Shown: one piece after another, positions 37,682 through 45,764 of the stretch | Position numbering within the stretch: position 1 is the first letter of the stretch | Layout of the letters: every line of letters begins with the position of its first letter | Source of the DNA: Rheinheimera sp. EpRS3 | GTDB lineage: Bacteria > Pseudomonadota > Gammaproteobacteria > Enterobacterales > Alteromonadaceae | NCBI RefSeq assembly: GCF_001513785.1 | Contig: NZ_LNQS01000010.1 | Coordinates: forward strand, 124,001-188,000 | DNA: 64,000 nucleotides | Direction: 5' to 3' | Position numbers and translations under genes: made by a program | The notes under the pieces: generated by a model | What the model was told of the DNA's origin: nothing | What the model saw: only the letters and a program-made list of their open reading frames with translations | Database searches by the model: none

Positions 37682-38860
37682 TCAGAACCTGTACGTCAGC
37701 TGTAAAGCATACAGCTGCCAGTATTTATGCCGGTTTGTAACCACATCAGGCAATATCACCGGCGATAACCGGCCAGCGCCCTCAACCCAGTGAATTTCTG
37801 CACTTAGCCTTAAGCTGCGGCTAATATCATAACTTAGCCCACCTGCCACCGATTGCTGATAGCCAAAATAGGCCGGTACAGTGCCACCGCTATTTTCACT
37901 TAACTGTTGCCCACGCCGGTCGTCTTTATTTGCCACGGAATAATCCAGCATGGCAAACCAGCGCAACTGCGGTGACTGGCGGTACTGTGCCATGATATAG
38001 CCGCCTTGCCCCAGTTGGTCCTGGCGGAATACTGGTGAGAAAAAACCGTCAACCTGCAACCGCTCTTGTTGTATTTCGCTGGAGAACTCCCATTTCTCCA
38101 GTTGATAGCGCATATTCAGCATCACCCGGCTTACGCTAAAGTCTGACGCAAAGAAAGGCTCGGTTTCACTGGCGCGGTAGCTGAACTTAGAATCCAGCAA
38201 CACCATGCCAAAACTAAAACGGCTAAGATCTGGCTGCCAGTAAAGGCTGGCCTGATGGTCAAAATCCATTTTCAGCTTGCCGCTAATCGCATTACCCAGC
38301 AACAGCTCACTTTGCTGCGTTGATACCGGCGTTGTGCCGATACTCCAGTTAAAGGTGAAATCGCCCAGGCTATTGTAATGCCGCGCTTGCAACGCCACAC
38401 CGTCACTGCCTACTGCAATATCGCGAAAGGCATCAAAATATACTGACTGCGGCAACACAATAGAAGGCCGGGTAAAAGGCACATCACGGGTGCTGGAATA
38501 CAGCCAATGCTGGTTCTTTATCCGCCCCAGATACAGGTTTGCCTGCAGGTCGGCACTATTATGGAAATACCAGTCCAGAAACAAATAGTCCAGCCGCAGG
38601 CCAGACGGATAGCGGTTACCACCATCCAGATAGACCACTTGCCCGGAGATATGCCAGGCAGGTGCAACACGTAAGCGGCTATTCAGGCCAAGCTCGGTCA
38701 ACTCAGCGGATGTATCACCACTGTTATTCACAAACCCACTGCCTGGCGCCTTAATAAGGCCCTGGGCAATAAAGCCGTTCCAATCAATATCGGCAGCTGA
38801 TGCCGGTGAAAACCACAAGGCAAGCAAAGCTGCTGCTACGGCGTTAGCGGTATTATTCAA
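37682..38860 (-). CDS. Porin-like outer-membrane beta-barrel protein
   Basis: The start is a TTG at 38860 with GGAGG 6 nt upstream, overlapping the stop of the preceding gene by 8 bp (TTGAATAA). The 392-residue protein has a signal peptide (to about residue 23), alternating beta-strands rich in aromatic residues throughout, and a terminal QLTYRF ending in Phe, all typical of outer-membrane barrels. I do not recognise a named porin family. Its operon partners are a small periplasmic binding-protein domain and a GGDEF-EAL enzyme. Confidence 0.75.
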   Translation of the reverse strand: MNNTANAVAAALLALWFSPASAADIDWNGFIAQGLIKAPGSGFVNNSGDTSAELTELGLNSRLRVAPAWHISGQVVYLDGGNRYPSGLRLDYLFLDWYFHNSADLQANLYLGRIKNQHWLYSSTRDVPFTRPSIVLPQSVYFDAFRDIAVGSDGVALQARHYNSLGDFTFNWSIGTTPVSTQQSELLLGNAISGKLKMDFDHQASLYWQPDLSRFSFGMVLLDSKFSYRASETEPFFASDFSVSRVMLNMRYQLEKWEFSSEIQQERLQVDGFFSPVFRQDQLGQGGYIMAQYRQSPQLRWFAMLDYSVANKDDRRGQQLSENSGGTVPAYFGYQQSVAGGLSYDISRSLRLSAEIHWVEGAGRLSPVILPDVVTNRHKYWQLYALQLTYRF

Positions 38861-39269
38861 TGCGCACCTCCTTTACTGCCGGGTCGGCCTGATACTGCTC
38901 AACATAGCCAATACTGCCAGGCGTAGTGCGTAATAACTGCAGCATATGTGCTTGATCTGCAGCTAGTTGTGGCCGGCTGGCGGTGCCGGAAAAACTTTGT
39001 CTGTCCCAGATATTTGCTAGCTGATATGGAAACAGCCGCAGCTGTTCACGGCTAAAACGTTGATGCTCAGGGCTGTTGTCAGGTAACACCACAACATAAA
39101 TAGGAGAGCCATCCGGCCATTGAATTTGCCGCATGGTAAAAATACTGCGCAGTTGTGCCTGGGTCAGTTTATCCAGTGCCACACTGTTATTGACCACGAC
39201 AGTACTTGCGGCTGCACTTTTAAAGGCGCAACACGACAATACTATTGCCAACAAGGCCAACCACCTCAT
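38853..39269 (-). CDS. Small periplasmic PstS-like substrate-binding domain protein
   Basis: The 138-residue exported protein has a signal peptide of about 20 residues and one lobe of a type II periplasmic binding fold like PstS (LDKLTQAQLRSIFTMRQIQWPDGSPIYVVVLPDN, then TPGSIGYVEQY). At half the length of transport-type PstS proteins it is probably a sensor or ligand-delivery protein rather than a transporter subunit. No ABC transporter genes are nearby. It is the first gene of the operon with the porin-like protein and the GGDEF-EAL enzyme. Confidence 0.78.
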   Translation of the reverse strand: MRWLALLAIVLSCCAFKSAAASTVVVNNSVALDKLTQAQLRSIFTMRQIQWPDGSPIYVVVLPDNSPEHQRFSREQLRLFPYQLANIWDRQSFSGTASRPQLAADQAHMLQLLRTTPGSIGYVEQYQADPAVKEVRIE

Positions 39270-39393
39270 TGCCTAACCACACTGAAAATAGCTATAAACC
39301 GGGTATATGCTCTGATCACTGCAATCTGCTTTTAATAGAAAAGTGCCGGTTAAAATAACAAGCACTCAGGGAAATATCATTCTAGCACAGCAG

Positions 39394-39422
39394 GTTACAC
39401 CTTGCCGCGGGCAAAATGTAAC
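39394..39422 (-). terminator. Hairpin downstream of rhlE, possible terminator
   Basis: GTTACA and GCC arms pair with GGC and TGTAAC with small internal loops. The hairpin starts 10 bp beyond the rhlE stop. There is no clear U-tract, so termination is uncertain. Confidence 0.35.
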
Positions 39423-39431
39423 TGTTTAGTA

Positions 39432-40685
39432 TTATTTTGCTCTGTTGGCTGGCCGGGCTGGTGGGCGCTGGCCATCGCGGTGCTCTGGCCTGGGCGCTTT
39501 AGGTTTCTTTGGCGAATAAGGCTTGGCATTAAGTTTAGACTGCGGCAATGCATTTACCGGCGCAAAACCTTCCAGCACCTGGCGCGGTAACTCCTGCTTA
39601 ATTAAACGCTCAATACCGGCCAGCTCCTTGCTTTCATCCGCGCATACCAGCGATACAGCATGGCCTGCGGCACCGGCACGGCCCGTGCGGCCAATACGGT
39701 GCACATAATCTTCAGCAACATTAGGCAGTTCAAAGTTAACAACCTGTGGTAGCTGGTCAATGTCCAGGCCACGGGCCGCAATATCGGTCGCCACCAAAGC
39801 GCGGATCTCGCCCTTTTTAAAATCGGCTAATGCTTTGGTGCGGGCATTCTGGCTTTTATTGCCATGAATAGGCGCAGCATTAATACCGGCGTTTTCCAGA
39901 TGCAGGCTGAGTTTATTCGCCATATGCTTGGTTTTAGTAAAAATAAGTACTTGCTGCCAGTTATTGTCGTTAATCAGCTTGGTGACTAAAGCCGCTTTAC
40001 GGTTTTTATCTACCGGGTAAATAACCTGTTCAACCCGCTCGGCAGTGGTATTAGCCGGGCTGACAGAAACCTCCAGCGGGTCATTTACCAGGCCTTTGGC
40101 CAGTTTACGGATATCATCCGAAAAGGTAGCTGAGAACAGCAGGTTCTGGCGTTTTTTTGGCAGCAGCGCCAGCACTTTTTTGATGTCATTAATAAAGCCC
40201 ATGTCCAGCATGCGGTCGGCCTCGTCCAGTACCAGCACTTCCAGTTGGGTAAAACGCACGGCATTTTGCTGATATAAATCCAGCAGACGGCCAGGTGTCG
40301 CCACCAGAATATCTACGCCGCGGCGCAGCGCCATCATTTGCGGGTTAATTTTTACCCCACCAAATACCACAGTGCTGCGCAGTGGCAGGTACTTGCCATA
40401 CACCGCTACGCTTTCTGCTACCTGGGCTGCCAGTTCGCGCGTTGGCGTTAAAATAAGTGCCCGCACCTGGTTAGGTTGCACTTTAGGGCCGTCGGTCAGT
40501 AATTGCAGCAATGGCAGGGTAAAACCGGCGGTTTTACCGGTACCGGTTTGTGCCGCAGCCATTAGGTCACGGCCGCCAAGCACCGCAGGAATAGCCTGCA
40601 GCTGAATAGGAGAAGGAGTGGTATAGCCCTTGTCGGCAATGGCTTTAAGCAGCGCTGCCGACAGGTTTAAATCAGTAAATTGCAT
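39432..40685 (-). CDS. rhlE: DEAD-box ATP-dependent RNA helicase RhlE
   Basis: The start used is the ATG at 40685, where the family sequence begins ([16 protein letters not shown]); the open frame runs 135 bp further without homologous-looking sequence. The 417-residue helicase has the Q motif, [11 protein letters not shown] (Walker A), [36 protein letters not shown], and the second RecA domain with [13 protein letters not shown] and [13 protein letters not shown] basic proline/lysine-rich tail follows. RhlE remodels RNA in ribosome assembly and decay. The 256-bp upstream region forms hairpins (CCTCC/GGGAGG), giving a long leader. Confidence 0.92.
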   Translation of the reverse strand: MQFTDLNLSAALLKAIADKGYTTPSPIQLQAIPAVLGGRDLMAAAQTGTGKTAGFTLPLLQLLTDGPKVQPNQVRALILTPTRELAAQVAESVAVYGKYLPLRSTVVFGGVKINPQMMALRRGVDILVATPGRLLDLYQQNAVRFTQLEVLVLDEADRMLDMGFINDIKKVLALLPKKRQNLLFSATFSDDIRKLAKGLVNDPLEVSVSPANTTAERVEQVIYPVDKNRKAALVTKLINDNNWQQVLIFTKTKHMANKLSLHLENAGINAAPIHGNKSQNARTKALADFKKGEIRALVATDIAARGLDIDQLPQVVNFELPNVAEDYVHRIGRTGRAGAAGHAVSLVCADESKELAGIERLIKQELPRQVLEGFAPVNALPQSKLNAKPYSPKKPKAPRPEHRDGQRPPARPANRAK

Positions 40686-40941
40686 GCGATATCCCGCAGT
40701 TAATGCTGCGAAAAAAGTCTGCCGCAGCTGCAGTTGCCTCCCAAACGGAGGGGCGCGCAGCTTACAGCAAAAGCCCTGCCAGCGCGAGGAGTATCCGTTA
40801 TTCATTTGCCGTAGCGACAACTAGCTGTTCCGGTTTTGCCACTGGCGCAACCGGTATAGCTTGGTTAAGCTGACTATATAATAGTTAACAAATGTCAGGT
40901 GCTAAACCTGTGGGTTTAACACTTGCAACGCCGGAGAAGGC

Positions 40942-41667
40942 ATGAGGTTATGGACAACAGTTATTCTGCTCTACTGCTGCCCGGCACTGTCATGCCAATG
41001 GCCTGAACTGACATTTTTAGTTGGCGTAAACAAACCGCCTTATATCGAGGTAGCAACACAAACCGGCTATGAGTTGGAGTTATTGCAACAGGTTAGCCAA
41101 AAAATGCACCGCTGCGCCGTATTTCTGCATACACCTAATGGCCGGTTACTGGAGTTGTTTAAGCAAGGCCAGGCCGATTTTGTTTCGCTACAGCGCACTG
41201 TGCCGGATGGCTTTAGCGCAACGCTGCCTTATACTCATTACGAAAATGTGCTGATTACCCGCACAGATCTGCAGCCTCCGGTCAATACGCTGGCCGATTT
41301 AGCCGGTAAGCGAGTATTAGCATTTCAGAATGCGCACCTGTTTTTACCGCAAGACTACGCGCAGCTGATCCCCCGCTTTGCCAGTTATCAGGAAGTAGTC
41401 GATCAACAACAGCTACCGGCTATGCTGCTAAAAAATCGGGTTGATGTACTGGTAATGGATAAAAATATTTTTGCATACTACTACCAGCAAACCGCCCCCG
41501 GCGATACCCGCCTGCAGCAACTGCCGCTGTTTGGCATTAATAGCTATCACCTGCTGGGGCGTGACACCTGGCTGGTGCAGCGTTTTAATCAGGCCTTGCT
41601 GGCATTTCAGCAAAGCCCGCAATACCGGCAGCTGCAGCTCAAGTACTTTCAGCAGGCGGATCAATAA
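40942..41667 (+). CDS. Exported amino-acid-type solute-binding protein (SBP_bac_3)
   Basis: The 241-residue exported protein starts at an ATG after GGAGAAGG. A short signal peptide (to about residue 18) is followed by a family 3 solute-binding domain: VGVNKPPYIEV, GYELELLQQVSQKM, DFVSLQRTVPDG and the hinge-like NTLADLAGKRVLAFQ. There is no ABC permease near it, so it may be a stand-alone sensor-type protein. It is convergent with the pullulanase operon. Confidence 0.8.
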   Translation: MRLWTTVILLYCCPALSCQWPELTFLVGVNKPPYIEVATQTGYELELLQQVSQKMHRCAVFLHTPNGRLLELFKQGQADFVSLQRTVPDGFSATLPYTHYENVLITRTDLQPPVNTLADLAGKRVLAFQNAHLFLPQDYAQLIPRFASYQEVVDQQQLPAMLLKNRVDVLVMDKNIFAYYYQQTAPGDTRLQQLPLFGINSYHLLGRDTWLVQRFNQALLAFQQSPQYRQLQLKYFQQADQ

Positions 41668-41689
41668 AGCGGTTATGCTTGCAAGCGCA

Positions 41690-41716
41690 TAAAAAAGCCG
41701 CAGCAAGCTGCGGCTA
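41690..41716 (-). terminator. Terminator of the receptor-pullulanase operon
   Basis: AGCCGCAG pairs with CTGCGGCT around CAAG; on the minus strand it is followed by TTTTTT. A second GC-rich stem (CCCGGC/GCCGGG, 41729-41746) precedes it, 11 bp after the pullulanase stop. Confidence 0.85.
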
Positions 41717-41756
41717 AACACCAGGGGAACCCGGCTAAAGCCGGGGTAAAACACCG

Positions 41757-44700
41757 TTAAAGTTTAGTAATAGTCATTACCGGTGCCTCCGAATTTGTGG
41801 CATTTACGCTAAAGCGGTAAGTGCCCACTTCGGTTACATCCAGCGATAGGTTGCCGCCGTTGGATTCAAGTGTTTTGCCCTGCCCCAGAACAAAAGCACC
41901 ATTTTGCGCACCGTAGTTCACCGCAGCCCAGTTCGCATCAGCAAACTTAAACTCGTAGGTTTTTATCGCATTCAGTGTCACATCGATACTGTAAACATCA
42001 CTGCCTATATAGGTCATAGGGTCGTTATTTGACCACGTCGGTGTGTTCATATCGCCTTTGAGGTACACCGTAACCCCCACACCATAAGGCGGTAACTCCT
42101 GCACGGTTAATACCGGCGCATCTTTATTAGTGGCATCCACTACAAACACATAGGTTGCAGTATTTGCGATAGTAATCTGCAAATTAGCCCCACCGCGATT
42201 CAACGTTTTTGCCTGCCCCAGCGTTACGCTCTGGCCATCTACGCCGGCGCCAAAATCTACTGTCGACCAATCCCCGGAGGCCAGTTTAAACTCGTAGCTG
42301 CCAGCGGCAATATCAATGGTTGCCATATAGATACCGTCACCTTCGTAGTTAAAGGCATCTACTTCACCCCAACCATTCATACCACCGCGAACATAGATGG
42401 TGGTGGCTTCGTAGGGTGGAATATCCGGTGCGCCCGTGGTGGCATCGGCAGCCAGGCCTGTACCCTGTGCGCCTTGCTGTTGTTTTACAAATACCGCCAT
42501 GGTTTGTGCCGGTACGGTAAAGGTGCCCTCATCTGCCCCCTGGCTAAAACTTGCGGTGTGCACCCGGGTATCTGCAGAAGCCTGCTGGATGGGGTGTAAG
42601 TCAAAACCTGCTGCCGTGCGCACGGTATGCGATTGCTCTTCGGGCGTGCCGTTAATAACCACAACTAAGGCATCCAGCATTGGATCCAGATCGGTTAAAC
42701 CCGCGCCGTCGTCAATGCTCATCACTATTAAACCCTGCGTTTGGCTTTTACCGATATTATGAAAACCTACCCGGGCTATAACATCATCAGCGCTAACCAG
42801 CCGGAACAAGTTACTACCAGTACGGATACTTAAAAACTCTTTAAATACATCGCTGGCAAAACGGATATCCTCTGCTGCCGGTTTGGCATTCGGGTTAGTC
42901 AGTATATTGCTGATGCGCTGCCAGTTAGCTTCGTTCTTTTCAAGTGGTGGTAAACCAATCGCAAAATTGTTGGTTTGCATGCTGAAATCAACAAAGTTAA
43001 ACCAGTCGCCGGAGTCGTAGCTATCACGGTCCATTGATTTTGAACGCAGGAAATCATCACCCATTTGCAAGAATGGAATACCCTGACTCATCAGCGGGAT
43101 GGCAATAGCGATATTATGTACCCGCACCCGCTCGTCGATGCTAACACTTGCGGCTAAACCATACTGCAACTGATCCCACAGGGTTTCGTTATCGTGTTTG
43201 GATACGTAGTTAATAATATCGGCTGGTTTTTCGGCATAGCCTGCCGCCTGACCATCCCAGTTATAACTGGATGCCGGAGCTGCGATGCCCTGATAACTTT
43301 GTAACACATAGTCTTTTAACGTACCGGCCAGACCAATGCGGATAAGATCCTGTTTACGCAGGTTCTCCTCTGTTGCTGCATTGCTAAACAGTACGGCATC
43401 ACGTACTTCATCACGTAGCCTGTCGTTAAAGGTGCCGACGCCTGAGCCTGCCATATCCTGTTGCTTAGCTTGTACAAACAAGCGGTTGTTGGCTACTTCG
43501 CCAAAGTTCCAGCCTTCACCGTAAAAGTACACATCAGGTGCCACGCTGCGTACTATGTCACGGGTCGCCAGAATGCTATCTTTCGGGTGGTGGCCCATTA
43601 CGTCATAACGGAAGTCGTTAAAGCCAAAATCCCGTGCCAGAATCACCATTGAATCCTGCATAAATTTTTCGAACATTCGATGCTCAGTCGCGGTGTTCTC
43701 GCAGCAGGTTGAACGCTCCATGGCGCCGCTAACTGGGTTATAGCGGTGATAGTAACCGGGCACTATTTTGTCGAACACTGAGTTGGTGCTCACGCCGGAA
43801 GTACTGGTATGGTTGTACACCACATCCAGCACGGTACGCAGGCCAAGATCGTTTAAGGCTTTGTTCATCGCCCGCACTTCGGTAACACGCGCCACGCCAT
43901 CCGGGTTAGAAGCATAGCTGCCCTCCGGGGCAATAAAGTGCTGTGGATCATAACCCCAGTTAAAACCATCAATACCGCGAATGGCCTGTACCAGTTCCTG
44001 TGCTTTCTCGCCAAAAGGTGAATAGCTCTCCAATACCGACAGTAAACTCTCATCGGCGCTGGTATTACCGCATACCGGCGCAGCAGCGTTTAACTGACAT
44101 AAACGGCCAACGGTGTCAGTTAGCTCAATACGGCGGCTGGCATCTTCATTAATATTGGCCTGATCGTTTAACGGCAGTATGTGGAAGTGTGTTAAGCCAT
44201 TATCCGCTAATGATTTTAAGTGTTTTACCGGTTCAGAGTTTGTTTCGGTAAAAGCCAGATACTTACCACGGTTAGCCGCAGTGACACTTTGATCACGGAT
44301 TGAAAAATCGCGTACATGGCCTTCATAAATCACAATATCTTCTGGTTTGGCAACAGTAGGAACCGTGCGGTCATCCCAGCCGGTTGGCTTTAAGTCGTCG
44401 TCGTCCAGGTTAACAAACTGACTGTAACGGCCGTTGGTAGATACACTAACCGAATACGGATCGGTAGCTTCGGTTGTTTCTACCTTACGGGTTTGCGGAT
44501 GATAAACCGTGACCTCATAGCGGTAAAACTGACGATCCAGCGCACTACTGCCAGCATAGCTCCAGATACCTGTTTCGCTATCGGCTGTCATCGCATGAGT
44601 AGCAGTAAGGGTTTTGGTGGCATCGTATACTTTCAGGTTAACACTGCGCGCAGTTGGAGCCCACACTTTAGCGGTAATATTACCGCCCTCGTAGATCACC

Positions 44701-45743
44701 CCTAAGCTGGCTTCATCGGCGTCGTTATCCGCTTTAGTGTATAAATCATCCAGTACTTTTGCTGCCTGCACCCAGGTGGCATCCAGCAGCACGTTTTCAC
44801 TGTCGTAAGCCGCCAGCACCAGCTGGTTTTTCAGCATAGCTTTGGTTTCATCAGCACCAAGGTCAAGGCTAAATGCACTTTGCTCTGCCAGATGCGGCAC
44901 TAATGCTTTTTGCTCGTCAGTTAAAGGTACCGGCGTTAACGACAAGGCGCTACCGGGTATTTTTTCATCAAAGTCTACTTCCAGGCTGGCATCTGCAGCG
45001 TGGTGCAGTTTTACCTCAGCCGCTGTTGCAGCTATCGCTGAGCTCCAGACAAAAGTATGCTGATCTATCCAGTGTGCTGCCGCACCGGCAATGCTGACAC
45101 CTAAAGACACCACCGGGTACTGGTACACATCAGGCTTAGCGGAAAAGGTCCAGTTCATACGGGAGAAGTCTGGTTCACCTTCTGGCTGCTGTTGCGTCAG
45201 CGGCATTTTCATGTCGGCGTCGCTTAAATCTTTTTCATCACCCTTGTGCACAATAAAGTTACCGCAGGCGCCCTCGGTACCGGCATAACCCGGTTTTATA
45301 TTAAGTACCCAATAAGCACCATAGTTAACATCTACACCGTTGTGCACCAGACCGCCTTCCCACGACGGCGCTACAGAAGATGCCTCATAGGCATCGCAGC
45401 TTTCATTATTCCAGGTGTGTAAAATCCAGTCAGTATAATTACCATCAGAGCGTTTGTAATACAGCACCGCCTGATTTGCACCTGCCATTACTACAGGATC
45501 CGGGGCGTCAGGGTCATAACCAATAATACAGGACTCATTATTGGCACTGGGAAATGACGGCTTTTTACATTTGATCGGTGGTGGATCAATACAGGCTGTG
45601 CCAGCAGCATCGGGAATTTGCGGCACATTGCAGGTTAGTAATACTTCACCGGGTTTAGTTGAATCACCGCCGCCACAGGCGGCCAGCATATGAGCAGCCA
45701 GCGCCAGCGCGCTGAGCTTTAGCAGTTTTATTGTTGTAGTCAT
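41757..45743 (-). CDS. pulA: Lipoprotein pullulanase-type alpha-1,6-glucosidase with two extra C-terminal modules
   Basis: The 1328-residue surface or periplasmic lipoprotein (lipobox LAACGG near residue 23) debranches alpha-1,6 links of pullulan and limit dextrins. It has an N-terminal starch-binding-like region with a cysteine-rich linker and a CBM48-like module (about residue 350). The GH13 catalytic barrel follows with VLDVVYNHTS, FRYDVMGHH (nucleophile), FYGEGWNF (acid/base) and SKHDNETLWD, then an all-beta domain. After that come two tandem modules of about 100 residues, each beginning TIYVRGGMNGW or TVYLKGDMNTPTW and ending in a PVLTV/PVMTI strand. It lies 21 bp after the TonB receptor gene. 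Confidence 0.92.
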   Translation of the reverse strand: MTTTIKLLKLSALALAAHMLAACGGGDSTKPGEVLLTCNVPQIPDAAGTACIDPPPIKCKKPSFPSANNESCIIGYDPDAPDPVVMAGANQAVLYYKRSDGNYTDWILHTWNNESCDAYEASSVAPSWEGGLVHNGVDVNYGAYWVLNIKPGYAGTEGACGNFIVHKGDEKDLSDADMKMPLTQQQPEGEPDFSRMNWTFSAKPDVYQYPVVSLGVSIAGAAAHWIDQHTFVWSSAIAATAAEVKLHHAADASLEVDFDEKIPGSALSLTPVPLTDEQKALVPHLAEQSAFSLDLGADETKAMLKNQLVLAAYDSENVLLDATWVQAAKVLDDLYTKADNDADEASLGVIYEGGNITAKVWAPTARSVNLKVYDATKTLTATHAMTADSETGIWSYAGSSALDRQFYRYEVTVYHPQTRKVETTEATDPYSVSVSTNGRYSQFVNLDDDDLKPTGWDDRTVPTVAKPEDIVIYEGHVRDFSIRDQSVTAANRGKYLAFTETNSEPVKHLKSLADNGLTHFHILPLNDQANINEDASRRIELTDTVGRLCQLNAAAPVCGNTSADESLLSVLESYSPFGEKAQELVQAIRGIDGFNWGYDPQHFIAPEGSYASNPDGVARVTEVRAMNKALNDLGLRTVLDVVYNHTSTSGVSTNSVFDKIVPGYYHRYNPVSGAMERSTCCENTATEHRMFEKFMQDSMVILARDFGFNDFRYDVMGHHPKDSILATRDIVRSVAPDVYFYGEGWNFGEVANNRLFVQAKQQDMAGSGVGTFNDRLRDEVRDAVLFSNAATEENLRKQDLIRIGLAGTLKDYVLQSYQGIAAPASSYNWDGQAAGYAEKPADIINYVSKHDNETLWDQLQYGLAASVSIDERVRVHNIAIAIPLMSQGIPFLQMGDDFLRSKSMDRDSYDSGDWFNFVDFSMQTNNFAIGLPPLEKNEANWQRISNILTNPNAKPAAEDIRFASDVFKEFLSIRTGSNLFRLVSADDVIARVGFHNIGKSQTQGLIVMSIDDGAGLTDLDPMLDALVVVINGTPEEQSHTVRTAAGFDLHPIQQASADTRVHTASFSQGADEGTFTVPAQTMAVFVKQQQGAQGTGLAADATTGAPDIPPYEATTIYVRGGMNGWGEVDAFNYEGDGIYMATIDIAAGSYEFKLASGDWSTVDFGAGVDGQSVTLGQAKTLNRGGANLQITIANTATYVFVVDATNKDAPVLTVQELPPYGVGVTVYLKGDMNTPTWSNNDPMTYIGSDVYSIDVTLNAIKTYEFKFADANWAAVNYGAQNGAFVLGQGKTLESNGGNLSLDVTEVGTYRFSVNATNSEAPVMTITKL

Positions 45744-45764
45744 TATTATTGCTCCAAAATCCGG

